Source of the DNA: Cetobacterium somerae ATCC BAA-474
Lineage (GTDB): Bacteria; Fusobacteriota; Fusobacteriia; Fusobacteriales; Fusobacteriaceae
Direction: 5' to 3'
NCBI RefSeq assembly: GCF_000479045.1
Contig: NZ_KI518119.1
Coordinates: 1-56,281 of the forward strand
DNA: 56,281 bases
Under the pieces are notes generated by a model. It did not search any database. It was not told where the DNA came from and worked only from the letters and a program-made list of their open reading frames with translations. Made by a program: the position numbers and the translations under genes. This document shows positions 1 to 9,610 of the stretch, one piece after another; the stretch's first letter is position 1; the number at the start of each line of letters is the position of its first letter.

Positions 1-494
1 TTTTCTTTATTATAAAAAATAGTCAAATAAAAAATTTTATTTTTATTGTTAAAAAAAGGAATCGGTATAGCTTTTTGTATAATAGCATATTCATATACTT
101 TATCTTTTTTTACAGATTTTATCGAATTTTGTTTAATATTCTCATCTAAATTATTTATTATTCTAAAGAAAGTAGGATAACTTATCATACTATTGTAGGA
201 ACTGAGAGTTTTTTTAGCTTTTTCATATAACTTAGTTACTGGCAGTGCATGATACTCTTTATATAAAGTCTTTAAATGTTCCATTACATCTTCGTTTACC
301 TTTTTAAAAGTATTTTTATCTACTCGAGTTTTTTTTACTAGACCTTTTTCTCCTGAATCTTTATATTGACTTACCCATCTTTTTAAAGTGGCATAAGAGA
401 TTTGAGTCTCTTTTTCTATCTCTCTTAATTTTTTCTCCTTCTTAAAAAAGGGTTCAAGTATCTTATATTTTTTGTTTTTTTTATCTGTTTCCAT
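1..494 (-). CDS. Mu-type transposase, N-terminal part (runs off left edge)
   Basis: An open frame begins at the ATG at 494 and stays open for about 164 codons to the window edge, so the C-terminal part is missing. Residues about 20-50 form a helix-turn-helix (ETQISYATLKRWVSQYKDSG) followed by KKTRVD and a second helical segment (VMEHLKTLYKEYHALPVTKLYEKA). This resembles the N-terminal DNA-binding modules of Mu/IS21-like DDE transposases and recombinases. The catalytic DDE domain would lie outside the window, so the call rests only on the HTH pair. The ribosome site GGGAG lies about 10 bases upstream. It could also be a phage or regulatory HTH protein. Confidence 0.5.
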   Translation of the reverse strand, partial: METDKKNKKYKILEPFFKKEKKLREIEKETQISYATLKRWVSQYKDSGEKGLVKKTRVDKNTFKKVNEDVMEHLKTLYKEYHALPVTKLYEKAKKTLSSYNSMISYPTFFRIINNLDENIKQNSIKSVKKDKVYEYAIIQKAIPIPFFNNKNKIFYLTIFYNKE

Positions 495-529
495 AGATAT
501 TTTTACTCCCTTTTAAAATCTTTTGTTAA

Positions 530-538
530 ATTATAACA
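530..538 (-). promoter_or_regulatory. Extended -10 promoter of the transposase-like gene
   Basis: On the minus strand the sequence TGTTATAAT is an extended -10 element 36 bases before the ATG. No good -35 is present, which is usual for TGnTATAAT promoters. Confidence 0.5.
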
Positions 539-582
539 CAAATAATGCGTAAAAAAAAGGCTCATTTATTTTGATAATTTTC

Positions 583-611
583 TTGACTTTTTTCAAAATA
601 AAATGTATTCT
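583..611 (+). promoter_or_regulatory. Promoter of the ptsG-like gene
   Basis: TTGACT at 583-588, a 17-base spacer and TATTCT at 606-611 form a sigma-70 type promoter, with the start point expected near 617. GGAGGAG at 648-654 is the ribosome binding site. Confidence 0.65.
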
Positions 612-658
612 TTTAGTGAATTAAATATTCTTTATTATCAATCTTATGGAGGAGTTTT

Positions 659-2134
659 ATGAAAATATTTGCTGAAGTTCAAAAAATCGGTAAAGCTTTG
701 ATGACACCGGTTGCGATTTTACCAGCTGCTGGTATATTCCTTGCTGCTGGAAATAAGTTAGGTATACCTTTAATGGAACAAGCTGGAGGAATAATATTTG
801 GTAATTTACCACTTTTATTTGCCGTTGGAGCTGCTATTGGTTTAGTTGGTGGAGACGGTATTGCTGCTCTTGCTGCTATTGTTGCACTTTTAATTATGAA
901 TACTACTATGGGAACACTTACAGATGCTGCTAACGGTATTGCTGCTGGAAATCCTGCTTTCGCAGAGGTTTTAGGAATACCTACTCTTCAAACTGGAGTT
1001 TTCGGAGGACTTATTGCAGGTATTATCGCTGCTATTTGTTACAAGAAATTCTATAAAACAGAGTTACCAGCTTTCTTAGGTTTCTTTGCAGGAAAAAGAT
1101 TAGTTCCTATTATGACTGCGGTTCTTGCTTTCTTAGTTGGTTTAGCTATGCCATACATTTGGCAACCTGTTCAAGCAGGACTTGCTCAATTATCTTATTT
1201 AGCTAACGAAACAAACACTAATATTTCTACATTATTATTTGGAATTACAGAAAGAGCTTTAATCCCATTTGGATTACACCATATTTTCTATGCTCCTTTC
1301 TGGTATCAATTCGGAGAGTATACAAATAATGCTGGACAAATAGTTAACGGAGACCAAGCTATTTGGTTTGCAATGTTAAAAGATGGAGTTCATTCATTCT
1401 CATCAGCTACTTACTCTGGAGCTGGTAAATTCTTAACTGGTAAATTCCCATTCATGATGTTTGGATTACCTGCTGCTGCTCTTGCAATGTATCATGAAGC
1501 AAGAACTGAAAATAAAAAAATGGCTGCTGGAATTTTATTCTCTGCTGCTCTTACTTCTTTCTTAACAGGAATAACTGAGCCTTTAGAGTTCTCTTTCTTA
1601 TTCGTTGCTCCTATACTATATGGAATTCACTGTATTTTCGCTGGATTATCATTTATGTTAATGAATATGTTTGGTGTTAGAATTGGTATGACATTCTCTG
1701 GTGGAGTTATTGACTACATTATGTTTGGTGTTCTTCCTGGAACTGAAGGGTTTGAAACTAACTGGCCAATGGTTATTGTTGTAGGTTTAGGATTCTCTGT
1801 AGTTTACTACTTTGGATTCAGATTCTTTATCAGAAAATTCAACTTAGCTACTCCTGGAAGAGAAGTTGGAGCTGAAGTTGATGATCAACCTAAAGCTGAA
1901 GGTAGTGAATTAGCTACTCTAGTTCTTGCTGCTTTAGGAGGAAAAGAAAACGTTATCTCTGTTGATGCTTGTATCACTAGATTAAGACTTGAAGTTAAAG
2001 ATACTGCTCTTGTAAATGATGCAGAATTAAAAAGACTTGGAGCTTCTGGGGTTTTAAAAGTTGGACAAAATGGAGTTCAAGCTATATTTGGTGCTAAAGC
2101 TCAATTTATAGCAAATGACATAAAAGGTTTATAA
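659..2134 (+). CDS. ptsG: PTS glucose-family transporter IIBC (PtsG-like)
   Basis: This is an inner-membrane sugar permease of the phosphotransferase system that imports and phosphorylates glucose or a related hexose. The order is a IIC membrane domain (about residues 1-395) and a C-terminal IIB domain. [18 protein letters not shown] and ITEPLEFSF are the conserved IIC substrate-loop motifs of the glucose branch. ACITRLR near residue 438 carries the phosphorylated cysteine of IIB. No IIA domain is fused, so a separate IIA (Crr-like) protein must donate phosphate. It is a single-gene transcript with its own promoter and terminator. Glucose is favoured by similarity to enterobacterial PtsG over GlcNAc, but specificity is not proven by sequence alone. 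Confidence 0.85.
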   Translation: MKIFAEVQKIGKALMTPVAILPAAGIFLAAGNKLGIPLMEQAGGIIFGNLPLLFAVGAAIGLVGGDGIAALAAIVALLIMNTTMGTLTDAANGIAAGNPAFAEVLGIPTLQTGVFGGLIAGIIAAICYKKFYKTELPAFLGFFAGKRLVPIMTAVLAFLVGLAMPYIWQPVQAGLAQLSYLANETNTNISTLLFGITERALIPFGLHHIFYAPFWYQFGEYTNNAGQIVNGDQAIWFAMLKDGVHSFSSATYSGAGKFLTGKFPFMMFGLPAAALAMYHEARTENKKMAAGILFSAALTSFLTGITEPLEFSFLFVAPILYGIHCIFAGLSFMLMNMFGVRIGMTFSGGVIDYIMFGVLPGTEGFETNWPMVIVVGLGFSVVYYFGFRFFIRKFNLATPGREVGAEVDDQPKAEGSELATLVLAALGGKENVISVDACITRLRLEVKDTALVNDAELKRLGASGVLKVGQNGVQAIFGAKAQFIANDIKGL

Positions 2135-2149
2135 TATTTATTATCAAAA

Positions 2150-2190
2150 AAAAATGAGTGGAGAGTTAATTCTCTTCACTCATTTTTTTT
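2150..2190. terminator. Bidirectional terminator
   Basis: Stem ATGAGTGGAGAG / CTCTTCACTCAT with a 6-base loop has an A-run before it and a T-run after it, so it can end both the ptsG-like transcript and the opposing methyltransferase operon. The minus-strand stop codon (2166-2168) sits in the loop. Confidence 0.85.
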
Positions 2191-3707
2191 ATATTCATTA
2201 CCTTACTAAAATAATTATCAATTTCATCTTGAATATTTTCACTATAATTTTCAAGTTGTTTTTTTACAAGATTTTCAATATATCTTATTTCATCTTGAAT
2301 AGTTGGATAATATAGTGGAGATTCTTTTAAAGGAGTTGAATAAAACTCTAAATTCTTTCCTTTTTTCTTTCCTATATAATTAAACCACGAAAAGAAAATT
2401 TTAGAATTTAAATAACCTAAAATATAGTATAAATTAACTTCTTCTGTTTTCGCAGTTAAATAATATATATCTGCACTTCCATAGAACTCTTTTTCTGTAT
2501 AAGCGAAGTTATTAGTTTTACATCTTTGCCTAACTATAATTTTAGGTTTTAAAAAAATATCTTCATCTCTAGCCCATTGTAACTCCCACCAATTTATCCT
2601 ATTATTTATAACCTCTCTTCGCATAGATAGTTTACTCTTATAATCCAATAAATAATTTGTAACTACATCATCTAATTTAGACTTGCCATTTAAATACATA
2701 ATCCAAAATGGTGGTTTTTTTGATATTTCATATTTACCTATATCTCTATTTTTATAAAATGGTTTTAAATATTTTTTGAACTCCTCTTTGTATTCATCAA
2801 AAACAAAAACTTTATCAGCTCCACTCACTATTCCCTGATTAATATTTACAAGATCTCCTAAAACAACATTACTTTTCTCTCTAATTTTCTTTATATTTTC
2901 TTTCCAAAAAGGGGGAATTAATGCAATTTTACTGTGTTCCTCTGTAAAAATATTTTCTTGTTCAATAGAATACTCGATACCATCATCATTTACAGATATC
3001 TCTAAGTTTTCTCTATTTTTCTGCCAATAAAAAATTATATTGTGTTGCCCAATAGCATCTTTAAATATTGAATAACTATAGTTTTCCAATCTAAAGAAAC
3101 TACCTTCAAACTTCATTTTTTCTCTTATCCCTTCTGCACTATCAGCTTTTAGCCAATAATTGGTAGTTAAATATACTAAAATACCACTATCTTTTAATAT
3201 ATCAATACCTTTATCTATAAAAAAATAGAAATAATCCATTTTTGGTTTATAATATTTTTTCCCAAAATCAGTTTCTTTTATTGTATGAAAAATTTCTTTA
3301 TGATTTTTTTCTCCTAAATATGGTGGATTTCCTATTACTATATCATATTTTTCTTCTATTTTTTCATATAATGAATCACACTCTTTCAGGTTTAGTTTTC
3401 CAAAGACCCCATATTTAAAGAAAAGAGCCTCAGCTCTTTTTTCTAATAGTTTTAATGCATTTAGATCTACATCAAATCCTGTTATCCAATTTTCACTATA
3501 TTTATATTCTCCAAAAATTTCCTTTGAAATTTTTAACAACTCCTCTAATATTGCTAACAAAAGATTTCCAGAGCCACATGATATATCTATTACTTTTATA
3601 TTTAGTATATTCTCTTTCAAATTATTTTCTAAATATTTATTCAAAGCTACTTTACTCATGCTACTAGCATATTTTTCTGGTGTGTATATCTTATAATTGT
3701 ATTCCAC
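2166..3707 (-). CDS. Adenine-specific DNA methyltransferase (Eco57I/TaqI-like)
   Basis: Predicted class I N6-adenine DNA methyltransferase of 513 residues. Motif I for S-adenosylmethionine is VIDISCGSGNLL at about 39-50 and the catalytic NPPY motif is at 127-130 (VIGNPPYLG). The region after about residue 270 looks like a target-recognition domain, ending in a segment like the TaqI C-terminal specificity domain (GSADIYYL, YILGYLNSKI). It starts with GTG directly after the scpA stop codon; its AGGAGG site lies inside the end of scpA, so translation is probably coupled. No restriction endonuclease gene adjoins it. It could be an orphan epigenetic methyltransferase or a type IIG fragment, but a PD-(D/E)XK nuclease domain is not apparent. 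Confidence 0.85.
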   Translation of the reverse strand: MEYNYKIYTPEKYASSMSKVALNKYLENNLKENILNIKVIDISCGSGNLLLAILEELLKISKEIFGEYKYSENWITGFDVDLNALKLLEKRAEALFFKYGVFGKLNLKECDSLYEKIEEKYDIVIGNPPYLGEKNHKEIFHTIKETDFGKKYYKPKMDYFYFFIDKGIDILKDSGILVYLTTNYWLKADSAEGIREKMKFEGSFFRLENYSYSIFKDAIGQHNIIFYWQKNRENLEISVNDDGIEYSIEQENIFTEEHSKIALIPPFWKENIKKIREKSNVVLGDLVNINQGIVSGADKVFVFDEYKEEFKKYLKPFYKNRDIGKYEISKKPPFWIMYLNGKSKLDDVVTNYLLDYKSKLSMRREVINNRINWWELQWARDEDIFLKPKIIVRQRCKTNNFAYTEKEFYGSADIYYLTAKTEEVNLYYILGYLNSKIFFSWFNYIGKKKGKNLEFYSTPLKESPLYYPTIQDEIRYIENLVKKQLENYSENIQDEIDNYFSKVMNIKKMSEEN

Positions 3708-4388
3708 TTAATCCCTCCTAAAGAGCTTTAAGTTACCTTCACCCTCTATTAATATAACCCCATCTCTATATAAATCTAAAATTGCTAAAAATATATATAC
3801 TAAATGAGTTCTATTTTCTGCTCGTCTAAAAAGTTCTAATACAACCTTTTCTGAAGAGTAAAGAATAACTTTTATTCTATCCATTTCCTCTTTTAAAGAA
3901 TATCTTTTTTCAACCTCAATTTCTAGATACTCCTCATCTTTTGGCAAATATTTTACATAACTATTAAACATATCTTGAAGTTTTAGACTAGTTAAATCAA
4001 ACTCCTTAGGAATATTTTTAGTTATTTTTCTTCCTTCTTTTCTAGTATAAGAGATGTTGTATTCACATTCAATACTTGATATCACTTGTGCAACTTCTTT
4101 AAATACTTTATAATCTTCTAATCTTCTTTTTAGATCCTTTTCTTTTTCCTCTTCCTTTTCAACACTTAGTATAGATACTGCTTTTATCTCTAATAATTCC
4201 GATGCAATTTCTAAAAACTCCACCTTTACACTTAAACTATCACTTTGTGCTTTCTCTATAAATTGAAGATATTCATCTATTATCTGAGATATTTTTATTT
4301 CAGATATTTTCATTTTCTTCTTTTCTATAAGATGTAGTAAAAGGTCTAAAGGGCCTTCAAAGTTATCTATTTTTAATACAATCTCCAT
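3708..4388 (-). CDS. scpA: Segregation and condensation protein A
   Basis: ScpA is the kleisin subunit that bridges Smc heads in the bacterial condensin and acts in chromosome segregation. The N-terminal signature FEGPLDLLLHLIEKKKMKISEI is typical, and the C-terminal winged-helix region (SEKVVLELFRRAENRTHLVYIFLAILDL) is present. Its 226 residues are slightly shorter than the usual ~240-260. The ATG overlaps the last 26 bases of ribF, and the next gene begins immediately after its stop. scpB is not in the window. Confidence 0.93.
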   Translation of the reverse strand: MEIVLKIDNFEGPLDLLLHLIEKKKMKISEIKISQIIDEYLQFIEKAQSDSLSVKVEFLEIASELLEIKAVSILSVEKEEEKEKDLKRRLEDYKVFKEVAQVISSIECEYNISYTRKEGRKITKNIPKEFDLTSLKLQDMFNSYVKYLPKDEEYLEIEVEKRYSLKEEMDRIKVILYSSEKVVLELFRRAENRTHLVYIFLAILDLYRDGVILIEGEGNLKLFRRD

Positions 4389-5322
4389 CTGCTTTTACCC
4401 TTACCTTTTCTTTCCAATTTAAAACATCATTTTTTATTGTTTCTTTTAATTCATCCATTGAATTAAATTTCTTTTCTTGTCTTAAAAACTCTATTAAAGA
4501 AACATATATTCTTTTTCCATATATATCTTTATCAAAATCTAATATATGAACCTCAATACTTCTTTCATCAGGTTTCAATGTTGGATTTTTTCCTATATTA
4601 ATGACTGCATGCCACCAATTTTGTTCACCTTCTATTTTAACTCTTCCTCCATATATACCAAAAGGAGGATATATCTTATTTAATATTTTTAAATTTGCCG
4701 TAGGAAACCCCATTATTCTTCCTAACTTTCTTCCATGAACAACTTCACCAATAATTAAAAATGGTTGTCCTAAGCATCTATTAGCTATATCTAAATTCCC
4801 CGTTGCTAACATTTCTCTTATAAATGTTGAACTTATAATCTGCTCTTTAATTTTTACTGGTTCTATTATATTAACGAAAATTTTATGTTGTTTTCCCAAT
4901 TTTCTTAAATTCTCAACTGTTCCTTTTCCCCCTTTTCCAAAAGAAAAGTTAAATCCTACATATATCTCTTTTGCTTTTAACAACTCTGCTAAAACTCTTT
5001 CTACAAATATCTGAGGAGTCATATTAGAAAACTCTTGAGTAAATGGTTGAAGTATTAAATAATCTACCCCTAAAGATTCTATTATATGAATTTTCTCTTC
5101 TAAAGAGCTAATTAATTTAGGTGCTTTTACTCTATTTGTCACTTCCATTGGATGATTTAAAAAAGTAAAAACAACTGATTTACCACCGGTTTCTTTTGCT
5201 TTTTTTACAGCTTGAGAAATTAATTCCCTGTGTCCCATATGAATTCCATCAAAAGCACCTATAGCTACGTATGTATTTTCAAAGTTTTCTTTAGTTAGCA
5301 AAATATCCTCTATTATTTTCAT
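4363..5322 (-). CDS. ribF: Bifunctional riboflavin kinase / FAD synthetase
   Basis: RibF converts riboflavin to FMN and then FMN to FAD in the cytoplasm. The nucleotidyltransferase domain carries GAFDGIHMGH at residues 22-31 and STFIRE further on. The C-terminal flavokinase domain has GRKLGRIMGFPTANL, the conserved PTAN motif. Length (319) is normal for the family. The gene starts 10 bases after whiA and overlaps scpA by 26 bases, so the genes are co-transcribed. Confidence 0.95.
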   Translation of the reverse strand: MKIIEDILLTKENFENTYVAIGAFDGIHMGHRELISQAVKKAKETGGKSVVFTFLNHPMEVTNRVKAPKLISSLEEKIHIIESLGVDYLILQPFTQEFSNMTPQIFVERVLAELLKAKEIYVGFNFSFGKGGKGTVENLRKLGKQHKIFVNIIEPVKIKEQIISSTFIREMLATGNLDIANRCLGQPFLIIGEVVHGRKLGRIMGFPTANLKILNKIYPPFGIYGGRVKIEGEQNWWHAVINIGKNPTLKPDERSIEVHILDFDKDIYGKRIYVSLIEFLRQEKKFNSMDELKETIKNDVLNWKEKVRVKADGDCIKNR

Positions 5323-5332
5323 TGTACTCCCC

Positions 5333-6235
5333 TTATGCTTCCCTTTCTTTTTCTAAAAGTTCATTATGTATTTCTTCTAATCTTCTAAATCTATTTCTAA
5401 TTCCTGATTTAGATATTCCTATCATCTCTGCTAACTCTTGTAGTGATGCCTCTGGATTTTCTAATCTTAAAAATGCTATTTCCTCTAAAACTGGACTCAA
5501 TTCATTTAATCCAATTTTATACCCAATATAGTTTATCATTTTCACCTGTTTTCTAGCTGTATCCAAAGTTTTAGTTTCATTGGCAACTTCCCAATTCATC
5601 TCTCTAATAGTTTTATTTTTTAAATCTTTTATCATCGTTGTTTCTTCATAGTTATAAAACTCTTTCATCGAACCAATTAAAACTATTATATCCATAATAT
5701 CCTCTGCATTTCTCATATATACAAGTGGCTTATTTCTTTTTATTGTTTTATAAACTTTTTTTTCAAGTTTCACTAAGAGGTTGTATAATTCATCTGCTAA
5801 TTCATCACTATCAACAAAAAAATCTAAAGCATACTCTTTTTCTGGTGATTTTATATAACCACACCCTAAAAACATTCCTCTTATAAATCCTTTTTCAACC
5901 TCTTCACTCACCTCATCTACTTTAGATGAATATTTTTCTAAATTTTCAATAAATTTTTTTACTCCAGGTTGTGATGGAATACTTATGACATAAGTATTAT
6001 GTTCTCCAAATTTTTTACTTTTAGAAAATTTTATAAAAATCTTTAAGTTTGTTAACTCTTTTAGCATAAAATAAATTCTCTCTGCTATCTCTTTATTTTC
6101 TAATTTCAGCTCTATGCTGTTTTGATTAATAGCGTGTTTTAATAAGAGTATCGCTCTTATCTCGGCGTATTTTTCATCTTCATTCAAGTCGCAACGATGA
6201 AGTATTTCATTTTTAACTTTATAAGTATACGACAC
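5333..6235 (-). CDS. whiA: DNA-binding protein WhiA
   Basis: WhiA combines a LAGLIDADG-homing-endonuclease-like N-terminal region (about residues 1-200) with a C-terminal helix-turn-helix. Here the C-terminal block has LNELSPVLEEIAFLRL followed by LQELAEMIGISKSGIRNR, the family hallmark. In actinobacteria it controls sporulation genes; in non-sporulating Firmicutes it is linked to division and metabolism. It begins with GTG preceded by a GGAGG site. It lacks the usual rapZ-yvcK neighbours and instead lies between polA and ribF. Confidence 0.92.
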   Translation of the reverse strand: MSYTYKVKNEILHRCDLNEDEKYAEIRAILLLKHAINQNSIELKLENKEIAERIYFMLKELTNLKIFIKFSKSKKFGEHNTYVISIPSQPGVKKFIENLEKYSSKVDEVSEEVEKGFIRGMFLGCGYIKSPEKEYALDFFVDSDELADELYNLLVKLEKKVYKTIKRNKPLVYMRNAEDIMDIIVLIGSMKEFYNYEETTMIKDLKNKTIREMNWEVANETKTLDTARKQVKMINYIGYKIGLNELSPVLEEIAFLRLENPEASLQELAEMIGISKSGIRNRFRRLEEIHNELLEKEREA

Positions 6236-6244
6236 AATCTCCTC

Positions 6245-8911
6245 CTACTTTGTTTCAGCCCAATTCTGTCCTATAGAGCTATTTACTTCTAATTTAACTT
6301 TAGAGAATTGAATACTTTCTCTCATTATTTTTTCTATTTTTTCTTTATATTCTAAAACCTTTTCTTTTTCCACCTCAAATATCAATTCGTCATGAACTTG
6401 AAGTAACATATGTATATCTTTTTTATCTTTTAATAAATCATATAAATTTATCATAACCTTTTTTAAAACTTCAGCAGCTGTTCCTTGAATTACTGTATTT
6501 ACAGCCATTCTTTCTGCTTGATTTTTTATAACTCTATTTTTTGAGTTGATTCCTTCTATTATTCTTTTTCTCTTAAAATATGTCTCAACATATCCATGTT
6601 CTTCAGCATATTCAATTATCTCTTTTTCTAAATGCTTAACTGCTGGGTACTGTTCAAAATATCTTGTTATATAATCTGAAGCTTCTTTTGGTGTTATTTT
6701 TAATTCTTGAGATAATCCAAAAGCTGTCTTACCATATATTATACTAAAGTTTACTGTTTTAGCAGCATCTCTTTGCTCTCTTGTCACTAAAGCATCTTCT
6801 GATAAGTCAAAGATTTTTCTAGCTGTTAAACTATGTAAATCTAAATTCTCAGAGTACGCTTCTATTAAATTTGTATCCTGTGATATTTCAGCTAAAACTC
6901 TTAATTCTATTTGAGAATAATCTATTCCCAATAAAACAGAACCATCCTTAGCTATAAATCCTGCTCTTATTTTCATTCCCTCTTCAGTTCTCACTGGAAT
7001 ATTTTGAAGATTTGGGTCTGATGATGATAATCTTCCTGTTGCTGTACCTGTTTGATTAAAAGTTGTATGTAATCTATTATTTTCATCAACCATTCTTGGA
7101 AGAGGATCCACATAAGTTGATTTTAATTTACTTAATTTTCTAAACTCTAAAATAGATTTAGCTATTTCATACCCTTGTTCAGCTAATTTTTCTAAAACCT
7201 CACTGTCAGTTGAAAATCCTGTTTTAGTTTTTTTCACTGGGGGAATATTTAAATTAATAAATAAAACCTCACCTAATTGTTTTGGAGAATTGATATTAAA
7301 TTCCCCTTCTGCTTCTTCATATATTTTTTTTGTTAACTCATCTATTCTGCTCTCTAGCTCTAAGCTATATTTAGAGAAGTATTCTGGTGATATTTTTATC
7401 CCTTCAATCTCCATATCAGCTAATACTCTAATCAAAGGCATCTCTGTTTCTTTTAAAACATTGTATAGATTATTATTTTCCAACTCTTTTACAAGCTCTG
7501 GATAAGCAACAAGCATTCCCCTTGTTCTTTTTGTAAGAAACCTTCCATAATCTTCAGTAGATATATCCTCTATTTTTGTTTTTCCAAAAACTTCATTATA
7601 CTTTTCTACATCCTCTTCTATAACATTTCTTAACATTACCTCAATCTCTTCTCTAGTTTGAGATGTTAATAAATGATAAGCTAACATTGTATCAAAATCC
7701 ATATTTTTTACAAAATATCCATGTCTCAAAAAGTTTTTAAAGCCATATGATATAAATTTATTGTTAGAATTTAAAACTTCTTTAAAAGAATTTTTACTCT
7801 CTTCATCTTTTAACGGCAAAAAGTAATCTTTATTTTTTAAAGATACTGCTACGCCTTTTTCTCCCCAATAAATAGCTATTTCACTATCTGAATTTAACTT
7901 TTCTTTTATTTTAACTCCTTCTAATACAAAGAATCCTTTTTCTTCAAGTATTTCAGGTGTTCCTTGAAAACTAAATAATCCTAGTTGCATTCCATTTTGT
8001 GAAGCTGGTTGAGCTATAACTTGACTTTGTCCATCTTCTAAATTCATTTTTTTTATTAGAGATTTAAATTCTAATGTTTTAAAAAGTTCTAAAAGTTTTT
8101 TATCATCTTTTTTATACTCTAACTCATCTGCCTTCACACCTAAGTTCAATAGTTCAATAGTTGCTAACTCACGACTTATAAAAGCTAACTCTCTATCTTC
8201 AATTAAATTATTTACTAAAGATTTTCCTATTCCAGGAAGCTCAGTCAAAGAATCTATATTCTCATAAATCCCTTCTAAATTTCCATATTTTTCTAGCATC
8301 GGGATAGCTTTTTTAGAACCAATTTTTCTTACACCTGGAATTCCATCACTTGTATCTCCAATTAATCCAAATAAATCTGGAATCATTTTTGGTTTTACTC
8401 CAAGCTGTTCAATAACATCCTCTTCAGTTGATAGTATTTTCAGTCCTCCACCATCACCTTTTCCTAAAAGAGCGATATTCACATGTGAATCTAAAATCTG
8501 AGATAAATCTTTATCCCCTGTTATTATATAAGATTCAATACCTTTAGCTCCTAACTCTTTAGCCAAGCTTCCTAATACATCATCTGCCTCATATCCATCT
8601 ATCTTAAATTTTTTTATTCCAAAACAATCTAAAAGTTCCTCTATTCTAGGTATTTGAGCTACTAAATCCTCTGGCGCTGCATCTCTTTGAGCTTTATATT
8701 CTTTATATATTTCACTTCTTTTTAAAGTGGCTCTTTTTACATCAAAAGCAGCTCCTATATAATCAGGATTTAATTGATTTATAATACTCATAAGAGTATT
8801 AACAAATCCATATACCGCTCCTGTTGGTTCATTTTTAGTTCTAAAATTTAAATTTCCATAAAAAGCTCTATACATTATTGCACTCACATCTAATAAAACT
8901 GCTTTTTTCAT
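6245..8911 (-). CDS. polA: DNA polymerase I
   Basis: Family A DNA polymerase used in Okazaki fragment processing and repair. The 5'-3' exonuclease domain is N-terminal (LLDVSAIMYRAF, YEADDVLG, TGDKDLSQ, FGLIGDTSDGIPG). The central 3'-5' exonuclease-like domain lacks the DxE metal motif (FFVLEGV stands there), so proofreading is probably absent, as in Bacillus Pol I. The polymerase domain has motif A GIDYSQIELRVLA, the O helix NFSIIYGKTAFGLS and motif C QVHDELIFE. I start at the ATG at 8911, which has an AAGGGG site, rather than the ATG at 8944, because the promoter -10 places the transcript start at about that upstream ATG. The protein is 888 residues and heads the whiA-ribF-scpA operon. Confidence 0.94.
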   Translation of the reverse strand: MKKAVLLDVSAIMYRAFYGNLNFRTKNEPTGAVYGFVNTLMSIINQLNPDYIGAAFDVKRATLKRSEIYKEYKAQRDAAPEDLVAQIPRIEELLDCFGIKKFKIDGYEADDVLGSLAKELGAKGIESYIITGDKDLSQILDSHVNIALLGKGDGGGLKILSTEEDVIEQLGVKPKMIPDLFGLIGDTSDGIPGVRKIGSKKAIPMLEKYGNLEGIYENIDSLTELPGIGKSLVNNLIEDRELAFISRELATIELLNLGVKADELEYKKDDKKLLELFKTLEFKSLIKKMNLEDGQSQVIAQPASQNGMQLGLFSFQGTPEILEEKGFFVLEGVKIKEKLNSDSEIAIYWGEKGVAVSLKNKDYFLPLKDEESKNSFKEVLNSNNKFISYGFKNFLRHGYFVKNMDFDTMLAYHLLTSQTREEIEVMLRNVIEEDVEKYNEVFGKTKIEDISTEDYGRFLTKRTRGMLVAYPELVKELENNNLYNVLKETEMPLIRVLADMEIEGIKISPEYFSKYSLELESRIDELTKKIYEEAEGEFNINSPKQLGEVLFINLNIPPVKKTKTGFSTDSEVLEKLAEQGYEIAKSILEFRKLSKLKSTYVDPLPRMVDENNRLHTTFNQTGTATGRLSSSDPNLQNIPVRTEEGMKIRAGFIAKDGSVLLGIDYSQIELRVLAEISQDTNLIEAYSENLDLHSLTARKIFDLSEDALVTREQRDAAKTVNFSIIYGKTAFGLSQELKITPKEASDYITRYFEQYPAVKHLEKEIIEYAEEHGYVETYFKRKRIIEGINSKNRVIKNQAERMAVNTVIQGTAAEVLKKVMINLYDLLKDKKDIHMLLQVHDELIFEVEKEKVLEYKEKIEKIMRESIQFSKVKLEVNSSIGQNWAETK

Positions 8912-8947
8912 TTTTTTCCCCTTTCTACAATTTACATTTTTCATAAT

Positions 8948-8956
8948 ATTATACCA
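8948..8956 (-). promoter_or_regulatory. Extended -10 promoter of polA operon
   Basis: The minus strand reads TGGTATAAT. The predicted start point (about 8940-8942) coincides with the upstream in-frame ATG at 8944, which argues for the internal polA start at 8911. Confidence 0.6.
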
Positions 8957-9016
8957 TATTCAATACCTTAGTTAAAAAAATTATTTTATAAATAAATATT
9001 ATTTTTTTTATTTTTC

Positions 9017-9025
9017 TGTTATAAT
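9017..9025 (+). promoter_or_regulatory. Extended -10 promoter of ssb
   Basis: TGTTATAAT lies 34 bases before the ssb ATG and is followed by an AGGAGG ribosome site at 9048-9053. Confidence 0.6.
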
Positions 9026-9058
9026 CTCTGTGTATAAACTAAAATATAGGAGGTATTT

Positions 9059-9484
9059 ATGAATCTAGTCGTATTAATTGGACGTTTAACTAGAGATCCT
9101 GAACTTAAATTTGGTCAAAGCGGAAAAGCATACTCAAGATTTAGTTTAGCAGTTGACAGACCTTTTTCTAAAGGAGAAGCTGACTTTATTAACTGTGTTG
9201 CTTTTGGAAAAACAGCTGAACTTATCGGTGAATACTTAAGAAAAGGTAGAAAAGTTGCTGTTAATGGTAGACTTCAAATGAATAGATATGAGGTAAACGG
9301 AGAAAAAAGAACAAGTTATGACGTACTTGTTGAAAGCATGGAATTTGTTGAAGGAAGAGGAGAAGCATCTGCACCATCTGATTTTGCTCCAACGCCATCT
9401 TATTCAGCACCTAAAGTTGCTGAGCAATCTTCTAATGATGACTTTGGTGGATCATCTTTTGATGAAGATGAGTTTCCATTCTAA
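9059..9484 (+). CDS. ssb: Single-stranded DNA-binding protein
   Basis: SSB coats single-stranded DNA in replication, repair and recombination. An OB-fold spans about residues 1-105, beginning with MNLVVLIGRLTRDPEL and containing FINCVAFGKTAE and GKAYSRFSLAVDR. A Ser/Pro/Ala-rich linker leads to the acidic tip DEDEFPF, which docks partner proteins. The 141-residue length is in the normal range. It is divergent from polA with its own promoter, and no terminator is obvious before the TPP riboswitch, so read-through into the thiamine leader is possible. Confidence 0.95.
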   Translation: MNLVVLIGRLTRDPELKFGQSGKAYSRFSLAVDRPFSKGEADFINCVAFGKTAELIGEYLRKGRKVAVNGRLQMNRYEVNGEKRTSYDVLVESMEFVEGRGEASAPSDFAPTPSYSAPKVAEQSSNDDFGGSSFDEDEFPF

Positions 9485-9502
9485 TAATTAAATAATATTT
9501 TA

Positions 9503-9578
9503 AACTACTAGGGGTGCCCTTTGGCTGAGACTTACTCTTAGAACCTGATCTAGTTAATACTAGCGTAGGGAAGTAGTT
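9503..9578 (+). promoter_or_regulatory. TPP (THI-box) riboswitch aptamer
   Basis: The THI-box order is intact: GGGGTGCC at 9511-9518, GGCTGAGA at 9523-9530, GAACCTGATC at 9541-9550 and GCGTAGGGAAG at 9563-9573. The closing P1 stem pairs AACTAC with GTAGTT. It lies ahead of tenA-thiZXY and is expected to lower their transcription when thiamine diphosphate is plentiful. Confidence 0.95.
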
Positions 9579-9610
9579 AATTATCACTTTTATTTTATAA
9601 TTGTGTATAT

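Noticed and set aside
8912-8944. Upstream in-frame polA start (11 extra residues)
   Set aside because: The promoter -10 at 8948-8953 puts the transcript start at about this ATG, while the internal ATG at 8911 has a proper ribosome site.
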